DNA of 64,000 bases from NCBI GenBank assembly GCA_051162045.1, contig JBISDI010000006.1. One strand, 5' to 3'. The translations under genes were made by a program, and so were the position numbers. This stretch comes from Anaerozeibacter quisquiliarum (lineage in GTDB: Bacteria > Bacillota > Clostridia > Christensenellales > Aristaeellaceae). The notes below the pieces were generated by a model. The model made no database searches and was not told the DNA's origin. It was given only the letters and a program-made list of their open reading frames with translations. Shown in pieces: positions 45,051 through 54,021 of the stretch. Every line of letters starts with the position of its first letter. Position 1 is the first letter of the stretch.

Positions 45051-45845
45051 TTATATTGTCGCGTCGATCAGCCCGAAATGCCTGAGCGCCCGCTCGATGC
45101 CGTCCTCGTCGACCGAGGAGGTGACATACGTGGCCGACGCCTTGACCGCATCCGCCGCATTGCCCATCGCGACCGACGCGCCCGCGAAGCGGAACAGGCT
45201 GAGATCGTTTTCGCCGTCGCCGATTGCCAGCGCCTCGTCCGGTCGGATGCCGTGCCGCTCAAGCAACACGCGCGCGCCCTTGTGCTTGCCGCCGCCGCGC
45301 GGCAGCAGGTCGAACGCGCGGGCATGCCAGCGGGCGGTATCGGTGTTTGACAGCGCGCGGACGAGTTCCCGATCAAACGGCGCGGGCTTGAACGCGATCA
45401 TCTGGTAGAAGGGCTCGCGCGCCGCAAGCTCCGCGAGGTCGCGCACGGGCGGTATCGCGGTCGAGATGCCGGCCTGCGCGCGAAGCACGTCGTCGTCGAC
45501 GCGGTTGATGAACAGCCCGCTTTCGCAGACCGCGCCGCAGGCGAACGGAATGGATGTGCTCAGCTTGAGGACGGTTTGAACGTCGCCGTCGTCGAGCGGG
45601 CGCGCGAAGAACACCCCGCCCAAGTCCCAGCAATATTGCCCGTTGCTGCCGACGTAGCCGTCGAACCCCATTCCGTCGAGAAAGTGAAGCTCCTCGAGCT
45701 CGCCCTTGAACCGCCCGGTGGCGACGAACGCCTTAATGCCCCGCGCGCGCAACCGCGCCACCGCCCGGCGCGCGCCGTCCGGCACGCATCCCTGCGCGTG
45801 CGACATCAGCGTGCCGTCCACGTCAAAAAAGACCGCCTTAATCAT
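45051..45845 (-). CDS. HAD-superfamily hydrolase, Cof type
   Basis: The 264-residue protein has motif I FFDVDGTLMSH (nucleophile Asp, second Asp +2), motif II TGR, Lys in KHKGARVLLE and the motif III/IV IGDGENDLSLFRFAG. The large C2-type cap is typical of Cof phosphatases, which act on sugar phosphates, FMN or PLP. It stands alone; the substrate cannot be derived. Confidence 0.92.
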   Translation of the reverse strand: MIKAVFFDVDGTLMSHAQGCVPDGARRAVARLRARGIKAFVATGRFKGELEELHFLDGMGFDGYVGSNGQYCWDLGGVFFARPLDDGDVQTVLKLSTSIPFACGAVCESGLFINRVDDDVLRAQAGISTAIPPVRDLAELAAREPFYQMIAFKPAPFDRELVRALSNTDTARWHARAFDLLPRGGGKHKGARVLLERHGIRPDEALAIGDGENDLSLFRFAGASVAMGNAADAVKASATYVTSSVDEDGIERALRHFGLIDATI

Positions 45846-45913
45846 GGCTTCCTCCTATGTTGTGCTTTCTCAATCCTAGGGGAGCGGCGAGGCGCTGTCA
45901 AGCACGTTTGTGG

Positions 45914-45942
45914 TTGAATCGGCGCGCGGCGGATGATATCAT
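45914..45942 (+). promoter_or_regulatory. Putative promoter upstream of a 47-codon frame
   Basis: TTGAAT (45914-45919) and TATCAT (45937-45942) with a 17-bp spacer in the 440-bp gap between the HAD gene and the nucleoside importer. Confidence 0.45.
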
Positions 45943-45970
45943 GGAGGCCAATTGATCGTCCCCAAGGAGG

Positions 45971-46114
45971 ATGGCCCCGACGAGCGGTGATGTCGGCGGT
46001 ATCCGCGAGGATATGATCGGCTCCATCTGGGACATGGGCCGCCGCTACGGCGCGGGGAAGACCGTGCTCTATGTGGCTCGCGCGCGGGGGATTGCCGTGA
46101 ACGCAGCGATGTGA
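45971..46114 (+). CDS. Possible 47-residue protein with HTH-like segment
   Basis: The frame ATG 45971 to TGA 46114 has host-like third-position GC and encodes a peptide with GSIWDMGRRYGAGKTVLYV then ARARGIAVNAAM. The stretch RRYGAGKTVLYVARARGI resembles a helix-turn-helix of the 'YGVxxSTVYRIxRxxGI' kind. An AAGGAGG touches the ATG directly, which is too close; ATG 46013 or thereabouts with GAGGAT could be the true start. It may instead be a remnant. Low confidence. Confidence 0.35.
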   Translation: MAPTSGDVGGIREDMIGSIWDMGRRYGAGKTVLYVARARGIAVNAAM

Positions 46115-46284
46115 ATCCCATTGAAGGAGCCGGTCCCGCTCATTATGGTTTCCCTCAAGCGCGTGAACCTATCGTATAAGATTGCCAAAAACGCTATCCG
46201 TTTCCCCTTCCATTCCCCCCGAAAATCTGTTATACTAGCGCTGTAGGGTATGTGAAGCCCGCACAATTAGAGGAGGTATACCCC

Positions 46285-47328
46285 ATGAAGAAACTGCTCT
46301 CATTGGTTCTCGCGCTTGTGCTGGTTCTGGCGCTCGGCGCGGCGGCGTCGGCGGACGGCTACGAAGTCGGCATGATTACCGATCTCGGCACCATCGACGA
46401 CAAATCCTTCAATCAGGGCACTTGGGAGGGCATCAAGGCCTATTGCGAAGCCAATGGCAAGACCTACAACTATTATCAGCCCACCGGCCAGTCCACCGAG
46501 CTGTACCTCGAGAAGATCGAGCAGGCCGTGAACGATGGCTGCAAGATCATCGTGACCCCGGGCTACCTGTTCGAGGAGCCGATTGGCATCGCCCAGGAGA
46601 TGTATCCGGACGTGAATTTCGTGCTGGTCGACGGCAATCCGGTCGGCGGCGCAAAGGAGAACACCGTCGGTTTCGTGTACGCCGAGGAGCAGTCCGGCTA
46701 CCTGGCCGGCTACGCGGCGGTCGTGGAGGGCATGACCAAGCTCGGGTTCATGGGCGGCATGGCGGTTCCGGCGGTCGTCCGGTTCGGCTACGGCTTCGTG
46801 CAGGGCGCGGACGCCGCGGCCAAGGAGCTGGGCGTCACCGACCTGAGCATCAACTATCACTACACCGGCGGCTTTGCCGCCACGCCCGAGGCGCAGGCCA
46901 TGGCCGCCAGTTGGTTCAACGACGGCGTTCAAGTCATCTTCGCCTGCGGAGGCGCGGTGGGCAACAGCGTCATGGCGGCCGCAGAGGACAAGGGCGGCAA
47001 GGTCATCGGCGTGGACGTCGACCAGAGCGCCGAATCCGCGACCGTCATCACCTCCGCGACGAAGGGCCTGCAAACGTCCGTGCAGCGGATGCTGGCCGCC
47101 TATTATGACGGCACGTTCCCCGGCGGCCAGAGCCTGGTGCTGGGCGCGGACAAGGGCGGCGTGAACCTGCCCATGGCCACCAGCAAGTTTGAGAAGTTCG
47201 ACCAGGCGCAGTACGACGCGCTGTTCGCGAAGCTCGCCGCGAACGAGATCGCCATCCAGAAGGACACCGACGTTGCCGCCGCCGATCAGATCAAGGTCGA
47301 CGTGGCGAAGGTGACCGTCATCCAGTAA
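46285..47328 (+). CDS. BMP-family nucleoside/basic membrane lipoprotein-type binding protein
   Basis: A 347-residue binding protein of the Bmp/Med family begins MKKLLSLVLALVLVLALGAAASA (no lipobox Cys). Hallmarks are GTIDDKSFNQGTWEG, IIVTPGYLFEEP, VGFVYAEEQSGYLAGYAA, IFACGGAVGNSV and VIGVDVDQS. ATG 46285 follows GAGGAGG by 9 nt; a GTG at 46252 is not favoured. Family members bind nucleosides for the ATPase and two permeases encoded downstream. Confidence 0.93.
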   Translation: MKKLLSLVLALVLVLALGAAASADGYEVGMITDLGTIDDKSFNQGTWEGIKAYCEANGKTYNYYQPTGQSTELYLEKIEQAVNDGCKIIVTPGYLFEEPIGIAQEMYPDVNFVLVDGNPVGGAKENTVGFVYAEEQSGYLAGYAAVVEGMTKLGFMGGMAVPAVVRFGYGFVQGADAAAKELGVTDLSINYHYTGGFAATPEAQAMAASWFNDGVQVIFACGGAVGNSVMAAAEDKGGKVIGVDVDQSAESATVITSATKGLQTSVQRMLAAYYDGTFPGGQSLVLGADKGGVNLPMATSKFEKFDQAQYDALFAKLAANEIAIQKDTDVAAADQIKVDVAKVTVIQ

Positions 47329-47342
47329 CCGATTTGCTCCAT

Positions 47343-47374
47343 GCGGGCAGGCAGGCAACGGCCTGCCTGCCCGC
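47343..47374 (+). promoter_or_regulatory. Perfect 14-bp hairpin after the BMP gene
   Basis: GCGGGCAGGCAGGC pairs perfectly with GCCTGCCTGCCCGC around an AACG loop. There is no T-run, so it is probably a 3' stabiliser or attenuator that lowers ATPase/permease expression relative to the binding protein. Confidence 0.75.
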
Positions 47375-47421
47375 GTTGTATTGGGAACAACAATGTTTTG
47401 AACCAAAGGATGTGATCCGCC

Positions 47422-48969
47422 TTGCCCCCCTCCTTCATCATCGAGATGCTGAACATCACCAAGGACTTCCCCGGCATCCGTGCCAACGACGACGTAACGC
47501 TGCAACTGCGCAAGGGCGAAATCCATGCCTTGCTGGGCGAGAACGGCGCCGGGAAATCCACGCTGATGAGCATCCTGTTCGGACTGTATCAGCCGGACGG
47601 CGGTCAGATCAAGAAGGACGGCCGCCCAGTCAGAATCGACAACCCCAACGATGCCAACGCGCTCGGCATCGGCATGGTGCATCAGCACTTCAAGCTGGTG
47701 GAGAACTTCACGGTGCTTGAGAACATCATCCTGGGCGTGGAGACGGTCAAGCACGGCGTGCTGAGGATGGACGACGCCAAGGCGCGCGTGATGGAGCTCT
47801 CGACCCGGTATGGGTTGATGGTCGACCCTGACAAGAAAATCGAGGACGTCACCGTGAGCATGCAGCAGCGCGTCGAGATTTTGAAGATGCTGTATCGCAA
47901 CAATGAGGTGCTGATCTTCGACGAGCCCACGGCCGTGCTGACGCCGCAGGAGATCGACGAGCTGATGAAGATCATGCAGGGCCTGCGGTCTGAAGGCAAG
48001 TCCATCCTGTTCATCACCCACAAGCTGAACGAGATCAAGGCCGTCGCGGACCGATGCACGGTGCTGCGCAAGGGGCGGCATATCGGCACGGTGGACGTCG
48101 GGGACACCACGGCCGAGCAGCTCTCCGAGATGATGGTCGGACGCAAGGTGGACTTCGTGGTGGGTAAGGGCCCGGCCACGCCCGGCGAGCCGGTGCTCGA
48201 CGTGAAGGACCTCAGCGTAATCAGCCGCGAAACGGGCAAACGCCTGGTCAATAATGTGTCGCTGACGGTGTGCAGGGGTGAGATCGTGTGCGTGGCGGGC
48301 ATCGACGGCAACGGCCAATCGGAGCTGGTTTATGCGCTGACCGGCCTCACCAAGCCCGACGCCGGGCAAATCACGCTGAACGGCGAGGACATCACCCACG
48401 TCAGCATCCGCCGGCGCAACGACATGGGCCTCTCGCACATCCCAGAGGACCGGCACAAATACGGGCTGGTGCTGGACTATTCGCTGGCCGAGAACATGAT
48501 CCTGAAGTCCAGCCATAAGCCCCGGTTCCAGAAATGCCACTTCATCAAGTTCGACGAGATGAAGCGCTACACGGACACGCTGATCGATTCGTTCGACATC
48601 AGATCCGGTCAGGGTGGCGACACGCGCGCCCGCAGCATGTCCGGCGGCAACCAGCAGAAGGCCATCGTCGCCCGCGAGCTGAGCCTGGAACCGGACCTCC
48701 TGATCGCGGTGCAGCCCGCGCGCGGGTTGGACGTGGGCGCGATCGAGTCCATCCACAAGCGCATCGTCGCGGCCCGGGACGCGGGCAGGGGGGTGCTGCT
48801 GATCTCACTGGAGCTGGATGAAGTGATGAATATATCGGATCGCATCTTGGTGATGTTCGAGGGCGAGATCGTGGCCGAGATGGATCCCAAGGAAGCGACC
48901 GTGCAGGATCTGGGATTGTATATGGCCGGGCACAAGCGCGGCGGGAAAAGGGTGGGTGAAGCGGTATGA
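47422..48969 (+). CDS. Nucleoside ABC transporter tandem ATP-binding protein
   Basis: The 515-residue protein has two NBDs like NupO/YufO. NBD1: Walker A GENGAGKST, signature-like VSMQQRVEIL, Walker B LIFDEPTAVL. NBD2: GIDGNGQSE, signature MSGGNQQKAI and QPARGLDVGAI, where the Walker B acidic pair is degenerate as is normal for this family. Starts at TTG 47422 with AAAGGA 11 nt upstream; ATG 47446 is an alternative. Its end overlaps the first permease by 4 nt. Confidence 0.92.
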   Translation: MPPSFIIEMLNITKDFPGIRANDDVTLQLRKGEIHALLGENGAGKSTLMSILFGLYQPDGGQIKKDGRPVRIDNPNDANALGIGMVHQHFKLVENFTVLENIILGVETVKHGVLRMDDAKARVMELSTRYGLMVDPDKKIEDVTVSMQQRVEILKMLYRNNEVLIFDEPTAVLTPQEIDELMKIMQGLRSEGKSILFITHKLNEIKAVADRCTVLRKGRHIGTVDVGDTTAEQLSEMMVGRKVDFVVGKGPATPGEPVLDVKDLSVISRETGKRLVNNVSLTVCRGEIVCVAGIDGNGQSELVYALTGLTKPDAGQITLNGEDITHVSIRRRNDMGLSHIPEDRHKYGLVLDYSLAENMILKSSHKPRFQKCHFIKFDEMKRYTDTLIDSFDIRSGQGGDTRARSMSGGNQQKAIVARELSLEPDLLIAVQPARGLDVGAIESIHKRIVAARDAGRGVLLISLELDEVMNISDRILVMFEGEIVAEMDPKEATVQDLGLYMAGHKRGGKRVGEAV

Positions 48970-50090
48970 AGCGGCTCAGGCGGTTGCTCTCCACCAGCGT
49001 CTCCGCGTCGCTGCTGGCCATCGTGGCCGGCCTGGCGGCGGGGTTTTTGATCCTGCTGTTCTCAAATCCGTCCTCGGCGTTCCAGGGCCTGCTCATCATC
49101 CTCAAGGGCGGCTGGAATACCGGCGTCAAGGGCCTGGGGCAGGTGCTGTACTACGCCACGCCGATCATCATGACCGGCCTGAGCGTGGGCTTCGCGTTCA
49201 AGACGGGGCTGTTCAACATCGGCGCGCCGGGACAGTTGGTGGTCGGCGGGTTTGTGGCGACATACGTCGGCGCGCTGTGGCCAATGCCCGCCGGACTGCA
49301 TTGGGCGTTCGCGCTTTTGTGCGGCATGGTGGCGGGCGGGCTGTGGGGCCTGGTGCCCGGGCTGTTCAAGGCGTATCTGAACGTGAACGAGGTCATCTCG
49401 TCGATTATGATGAACTACATCGGGCTGTACGGCACGCGCTATCTGATTAAGCTCACGCCGCTGTTCGACTCTTTGCGCAACCAGACCGTGAATGTGCTGG
49501 ATACGGCGGTGATTCCCAAGGGCGGGCTGGACAGGCTGTTCTATAACATGAAGGGCAACTATGTGGACGTCAGTTCGGTCAACGCGGGCCTGTATATCGC
49601 CATCGGATTGGCGATCGTGATGTACATCATCCTCAACCGCACCACCTTCGGCTACGAGCTCAAGGCATGCGGCCTGAACCGCAATGCCAGCCGTTACGCG
49701 GGCATCGATGAGAACCGATCCATCGTGCTCAGCATGGTCATCGCCGGCGCGCTGGCGGGCACGGCGGGCGCGCTGATGTACCTGGCCCCGGCCAGCGGCA
49801 TGCACATCCATGTCGACGAGATCATGCCCTCACAGGGCTTCAACGGTATCCCCGTGGCGCTGCTTGGGCTGTCGAATCCGATCGGCATCATATTCGCCGG
49901 GCTGTTCGTCGCCCACATCACCGTAGGCGGCAGCCAACTGCAGTCGCTCAAGTACATGCAGGAAGTCATCGACATCATCATCGCGCTGGTCATCTACTTC
50001 AGCGCGTTCTCGCTGGCCGTGCGGGGACTCCTGGCCCGCGCCAAGCGTGTGCCGGCATCCGCCGCCGAGAAAATGGAGGGGGTGCGCTGA
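48966..50090 (+). CDS. Nucleoside ABC permease 1 (NupP-like)
   Basis: A 374-residue BPD_transp_2 permease with about nine hydrophobic segments. The conserved loops GLSVGFAFKTGLFNIGAPGQL and ACGLNRNASRYAGI are present. It starts in the ATPase stop (ATGA) and its own stop overlaps the next start. Confidence 0.93.
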   Translation: MKRLRRLLSTSVSASLLAIVAGLAAGFLILLFSNPSSAFQGLLIILKGGWNTGVKGLGQVLYYATPIIMTGLSVGFAFKTGLFNIGAPGQLVVGGFVATYVGALWPMPAGLHWAFALLCGMVAGGLWGLVPGLFKAYLNVNEVISSIMMNYIGLYGTRYLIKLTPLFDSLRNQTVNVLDTAVIPKGGLDRLFYNMKGNYVDVSSVNAGLYIAIGLAIVMYIILNRTTFGYELKACGLNRNASRYAGIDENRSIVLSMVIAGALAGTAGALMYLAPASGMHIHVDEIMPSQGFNGIPVALLGLSNPIGIIFAGLFVAHITVGGSQLQSLKYMQEVIDIIIALVIYFSAFSLAVRGLLARAKRVPASAAEKMEGVR

Positions 50091-51049
50091 TGGATACCCT
50101 GTTCTTTCTGTTCCAGCAGATGATGTTCTTCTCCATTCCGCTTATGATCGTCGCGTTGGGCGGCATGTTCAGCGAGCGCAGCGGCGTGGTGAACATCGCG
50201 CTCGAGGGCGTCATGGTCATGGGCGCGTTCTGCTCTATCTTTTTTCTGAACAAGACACAGGACTTTATGTCGGGTCAGGGCCAGCTGCTGCTGGCGGTGC
50301 TGATCGCGGCGGGCGCGGGCGCGCTGTTCTCGTTGTTGCACGCCTACGCGGCCGTCACGCTCAGGTCCGACCAGACCATCAGCGGCACCGCCCTGAACAT
50401 GTTCGCGCCCGCGTTCGCCATCTACCTGGCCCGAACGGTTCAGGAAAACGGCGTGCAGCAGATCATGTTCGCCAATACCTTCCGCATCCGCAGCATCCCG
50501 GTGCTGGGCGACATCCCCATCCTCGGCCCGCTGCTGTTCCAGAACACCTACATCACCACCTACATCGGCCTCGCAATCCTGATCGGAGCGGCGTTCGCGC
50601 TGTACAAGACCCGGTTTGGACTTAGGCTGCGCGCCTGCGGCGAGCATCCGGCGGCGGCGGACAGCGTGGGCGTGAACGTGTCCAGGATCCGCTACACGGG
50701 CGTACTGATTTCAGGCGCGCTGGCGGGGCTCGGCGGGCTGGTGTTCGTGGTGCCGACCAGCGTGAACTTCAACGCCACCGTGGCCGGCTACGGCTTTCTG
50801 GCGCTGGCCGTGCTGATCTTTGGCCAGTGGAAGCCGCTCAGAATCTTTCTGGCCGCGCTGTTCTTCGGCCTGATGAAGACCGTGTCGGCCTCCTACAGCG
50901 GCCTCCCGGTGCTTCAAGATCTGCCGATTCCCAGCGATGTATACAAGATGATCCCCTACATCGCCACACTGATCGTGCTGGCTTTCAGCAGCAAGCAATC
51001 CCGCGCGCCCAAGGCCTCCGGCGTACCGTACGACAAGGGTACCCGATAA
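50090..51049 (+). CDS. Nucleoside ABC permease 2 (NupQ-like)
   Basis: A 319-residue permease paired with the preceding one. It shows ALGGMFSERSGVVNIALEGVM, the family's N-terminal motif, and RACGEHPAAADSVGVNV. It is the last gene of the operon, 24 nt from the left end of an IS30 remnant, so the operon terminator may have been displaced. Confidence 0.93.
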   Translation: MDTLFFLFQQMMFFSIPLMIVALGGMFSERSGVVNIALEGVMVMGAFCSIFFLNKTQDFMSGQGQLLLAVLIAAGAGALFSLLHAYAAVTLRSDQTISGTALNMFAPAFAIYLARTVQENGVQQIMFANTFRIRSIPVLGDIPILGPLLFQNTYITTYIGLAILIGAAFALYKTRFGLRLRACGEHPAAADSVGVNVSRIRYTGVLISGALAGLGGLVFVVPTSVNFNATVAGYGFLALAVLIFGQWKPLRIFLAALFFGLMKTVSASYSGLPVLQDLPIPSDVYKMIPYIATLIVLAFSSKQSRAPKASGVPYDKGTR

Positions 51050-51072
51050 CCGCCGCGGCAGATTGCCAAGTG

Positions 51073-51785
51073 AAGTGCAAAAGTGAACGAGAGAAGCAGG
51101 AACGCGCGCTCAGGCATTTGCGAGGCCGTTCGTTGATGGAGGGAACGACATCGGCGACGGTCTCGTCCGTTATGTTCTTCCAGTCCGTACCCTCTGGGAG
51201 GAGGAACCGGAGTCGGTCATTGGAACATTCATCCGTTCCCCGTTGCCACGATGCATGGGCATCCGCGAAGCAGACCGTCGCATTCAGCTCTCGCTCAATG
51301 CTCTTGTGCCGCGCAAACTTCGAGCCATTGTCGAACGTGGTCGTACTGACCGGTATCCCGCTTGTCTTTAGTCCCCTGATGACAGCCTGCGCCATGAATT
51401 TCGCATTCTTTGAATACGGCGCGACAGATGGTACTCGTGCTCAGTTTCCCGCCCGATTGTGCCTGCTTCCACGTAAGCGCGATCTCCTCAGGAGGGGGCC
51501 TACACCTATCCCGGCCACGACGGGTGGTAGCACGTGCCGTCCGGCTTGACCTGTTTGTTCCGCCGCTTGATCCCGGGGCTTATCGTCGAGATACTCCGTT
51601 CAAGCAGCACGGCGATCTCCGCCATGTTCTTCCCTTCCCGAAGGTACGACGCTAGACAAGCGCGTTCATCCGATCTAAAATGTGTATAGGGCCGCATAAT
51701 CCACCTCGCAGCTGATGTTTTGTTCAATTCCATCTTACTCCATCCGGGCTGTGCGGTCTATTCTTTATCTCCCACTTTTGCACTT
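51073..51785. mobile_element. Internally deleted IS30-family insertion sequence
   Basis: Perfect 13-bp terminal inverted repeats AAGTGCAAAAGTG (51073-51085) and its complement (51773-51785) bound a 713-bp element, shorter than the usual ~1 kb. The transposase gene inside is broken. It lies between the nucleoside importer and the tRNA-Val gene at the island border. Confidence 0.85.
51090..51733 (-). pseudogene. IS30 transposase remnant
   Basis: The N-terminal HTH part (TSHFRSDERACLASYLREGKN-like, AEIAVLLERSISTISPGIKR) reads from 51733. A second frame has LTWKQAQSGGKLSTSTICRAV, and the C-terminal catalytic part reads TTFDNGSKFARHKSIE, ASWQRGTDECSND and INERPRKCLSAR. The segment between, which should hold the first Asp of the DDE triad, is deleted near 51400, and at least one frameshift is present. 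Confidence 0.85.
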
Positions 51786-51856
51786 GACGGTGTATTATGC
51801 CCGCGCCCCGCCCAACTGGCCGAGGGCCGCTTTTCCCCATTTTACAAAGAAAAAGC

Positions 51857-51885
51857 TTGACTTTGCCAGCCCCAGGAAGTATAAT
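51857..51885 (+). promoter_or_regulatory. Promoter of tRNA-Val
   Basis: TTGACT (51857-51862) and TATAAT (51880-51885), 17-bp spacer, 14 nt before the mature tRNA. Confidence 0.88.
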
Positions 51886-51899
51886 TAGCAGCGTTGCGT

Positions 51900-51976
51900 G
51901 GGGTTATAGCTCAGTTGGTTAGAGCGTTACGTTGACATCGTAAAGGTCGATGGTTCGAGCCCATTTAACCCCACCA
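51900..51976 (+). tRNA. tRNA-Val (anticodon GAC), CCA encoded
   Basis: Cloverleaf: acceptor GGGGTTA with TAACCCC, D-arm GCTCAGTTGGTTAGAGC, anticodon arm TTACG-TTGACAT-CGTAA giving GAC, T-arm GATGG-TTCGAGC-CCATT, discriminator A and CCA. The T-stem has a terminal G-U. Accessory genes start just downstream, the usual side for element insertion. Confidence 0.95.
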
Positions 51977-51998
51977 TCAATACCGACATTAGTTGGTG

Positions 51999-52032
51999 CA
52001 AATAAGCTCGCCGGTTGCGGCGGGCTTATTTG
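51999..52032 (+). terminator. Terminator-like hairpin after tRNA-Val
   Basis: CAAATAAGCTCGCCG pairs with CGGCGGGCTTATTTG around TTG. It ends in TTATTTG. The following 260 bases up to the minus-strand gene end show no credible gene. Confidence 0.7.
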
Positions 52033-52298
52033 TACGCCTGCAAATTCACCTTTAAATCCCGGCCATCCGCCGCCCATTTTGCAGGAATACACGGACGGGC
52101 TCACAGACGGAATTTTGGCGTGGGCGGGAGGCAGAAAAAGGCGCCACAGAGAACTCAAAAAATACACGATCTCCAAAGGCTGCCGTGTAATGGTGTAATG
52201 ATGCACCCACCCCGAGAGACAGAAATCCGGCGATGTGGTTGCCGGGCAACCCAAACTGCGTAGATCACATAAGAGATTCTCCAAATATGTGGCTAATG

Positions 52299-53240
52299 TC
52301 AATATTTGATTGGAAAAGCTTCTTTCCCCGCCTGCCAGAGATACTGATCAATCTGTTTGACTGTATACTTTTGCAATGAGTATGCTTCCCTGAAAGTGAG
52401 AATCGCCTGCTTGAAAACCTGATAGTCCCGCAAGTCTTCGCCAGAGAAACTACTGAATCTGTCCTTATCGCGGAAATATGCTAAAAGCCTCTCTACATAG
52501 TAGTCATATATCGGATAATCCGCAGAATTGTGCCGGCTGCAGTATTTCGTAGCAAAAGAAAGAAGTTGAAGTTCCTTGCCTGTCCTTGATTTGATCCCAT
52601 GTCCGGATGCTATATCATTCACCATCTTAGGGTCGCCGCTCTTTAACCGCCAGTCTGTATCCAGACTAATTATCCGTTTAGCTACAGGCATAACACCGTA
52701 TATATTCGTCTTGTAAAAATCGTTAAGCACGGAGCACTTGATTAGCACTTTGCTCAGATCCGTATTGTCTGGATATGTTTCTAGAAACAGAAGGTCCAGC
52801 GCGTCTTCCTGCTCTTTATAGCCCGGAAGCGTATTCCACCTGTCAAGGTAGGATTCTACCGCGATCGCCGTCGGTGAAGCGATGTCTTTTGAATTCTGGG
52901 TATTTGAACTGCTCTTTACTGTGGCTTTCTGTCCTTTTACTGCCGGTTCATTAGGCTGCCCTTTGACAAACTCCAGCAGAAGCCGCAATGAATGTGCGTA
53001 CGTTGAAGCATCGCTTCGCGGGTTTTTTCTTCCCCTTTTTACAAAGGACTCCTCAAGCTTGTATTCGTAAACGTCGGGTATGACGCCGTCCGACAATATC
53101 TGCTCGAATGATAGGCCAAATTCATTGCCGTATCGATCAAGGAAATAGGCCATGGATACGGTTGCGCTCACATTGTTATCTTGAGGGTAGCGTTTCGATA
53201 AGTAAATTTTGAAATTTTCACGAAGCAGCTTTGTATCCAT
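52299..53240 (-). CDS. Protein of unknown function, third gene of the DarT/NADAR cluster
   Basis: A 313-residue soluble protein; no signal peptide or TM segment. The N-terminal 75 residues are helical with a charged linker (SSSNTQNSKDIAS) after residue ~110. The C-terminal part has SFATKYCSRHNSADYPIYDYYVE, a Cys-His-Asn and PIYD motif I recall in helical proteins of defence regions but cannot name. It is 82 nt downstream of the NADAR antitoxin gene on the same strand and shares its AT-rich composition, so probably the same transcript. Function unknown. Confidence 0.75.
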   Translation of the reverse strand: MDTKLLRENFKIYLSKRYPQDNNVSATVSMAYFLDRYGNEFGLSFEQILSDGVIPDVYEYKLEESFVKRGRKNPRSDASTYAHSLRLLLEFVKGQPNEPAVKGQKATVKSSSNTQNSKDIASPTAIAVESYLDRWNTLPGYKEQEDALDLLFLETYPDNTDLSKVLIKCSVLNDFYKTNIYGVMPVAKRIISLDTDWRLKSGDPKMVNDIASGHGIKSRTGKELQLLSFATKYCSRHNSADYPIYDYYVERLLAYFRDKDRFSSFSGEDLRDYQVFKQAILTFREAYSLQKYTVKQIDQYLWQAGKEAFPIKY

Positions 53241-53322
53241 ATCTACACCTTCCCAACCACATATTGTAGGGGCTGCTCTACCGATTTCGGTTGTTATATA
53301 GGTGGTACATCATAAAAACCAA

Positions 53323-54021
53323 TCAAAAAAGAGAAGTTTGCTCATAGTCTTTTGGGTCTTCATCGCTATATAATGACAGAAAAGACTGCTTATCCCTCAT
53401 ATAACGATCAACTGCATTACTTTGTACCATCCCAACATACATGGCAAGAGAGCGGGCTTGGCAGTTAAGTGATACTTTATCGTTAAAGGCAATATCGGTG
53501 AAATGCTTATAGCTCATTAGCTCATCTTTAAGAGCCGATCTATTCCTCAACGTCTCGATAACTGTAGAGATATATATCCAATCATAGTATGCTGTCTTTG
53601 CAGATATTGGCCATTCTTCCCCGTCCAAACCAACAAAAGATACAAGCTCACCGGAACCATCTAATAAAGTACTTTGCTTAGCTTGGTGAGGCATAATCGA
53701 AAGGAGTTCTCGGTATGGCCCTCCTGCACGGAATTTTTTCGATGCTTGAAATACATTTTCTAGCCTGTAATAATTATTTGAAACAGAGTCATAGTATTCC
53801 AAAGAAAATGCGCTCAAAAGTGCTCCTAGTGAAGATTCTGACTTTGTTGACACTTCAAGGATTAGACCGACTTTTTCTGTATCTGATATAGCTTTATGCA
53901 TATTTTTGATGCATTTCCTCTTTTGAGACAATGCGAAACCTGGTTCGAACTTAAACTCAGCATATTTCTCAGATACGTATGGCCTTCTATTCTGAGCCGT
54001 AAAATACATTCTTTTAGTCAT
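53323..54021 (-). CDS. NADAR-family antitoxin (DarT1-associated)
   Basis: A 232-residue protein from ATG 54021 (GGAGG 12 nt upstream). The layout follows DarT1-linked NADAR proteins: RPYVSEKYAEFKFEPGFALS near the start, ILEVSTKSESSLGALLSAF, then YYRLENVFQASKKFRAGGPY, SFVGLDGEEWPISAKTAYYDW and CQARSLAMYVGMV. NADAR enzymes remove ADP-ribose from guanine bases in DNA and so neutralise DarT1. It overlaps the toxin stop by 8 nt (54014-54021) and lies after the toxin. The assignment is by eye; motif spacing is good. Confidence 0.83.
   Translation of the reverse strand: MTKRMYFTAQNRRPYVSEKYAEFKFEPGFALSQKRKCIKNMHKAISDTEKVGLILEVSTKSESSLGALLSAFSLEYYDSVSNNYYRLENVFQASKKFRAGGPYRELLSIMPHQAKQSTLLDGSGELVSFVGLDGEEWPISAKTAYYDWIYISTVIETLRNRSALKDELMSYKHFTDIAFNDKVSLNCQARSLAMYVGMVQSNAVDRYMRDKQSFLSLYSDEDPKDYEQTSLF

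Noticed and set aside
46300..48756. 818-codon open frame on the minus strand
   Set aside because: It is antisense to the BMP and ATPase genes, with His/Arg/Val-rich shadow composition caused by high third-position GC. The plus-strand genes have full family motifs.
51950..52302. Short frames reading through tRNA-Val and its hairpin
   Set aside because: They overlap the tRNA and have no ribosome-binding site.
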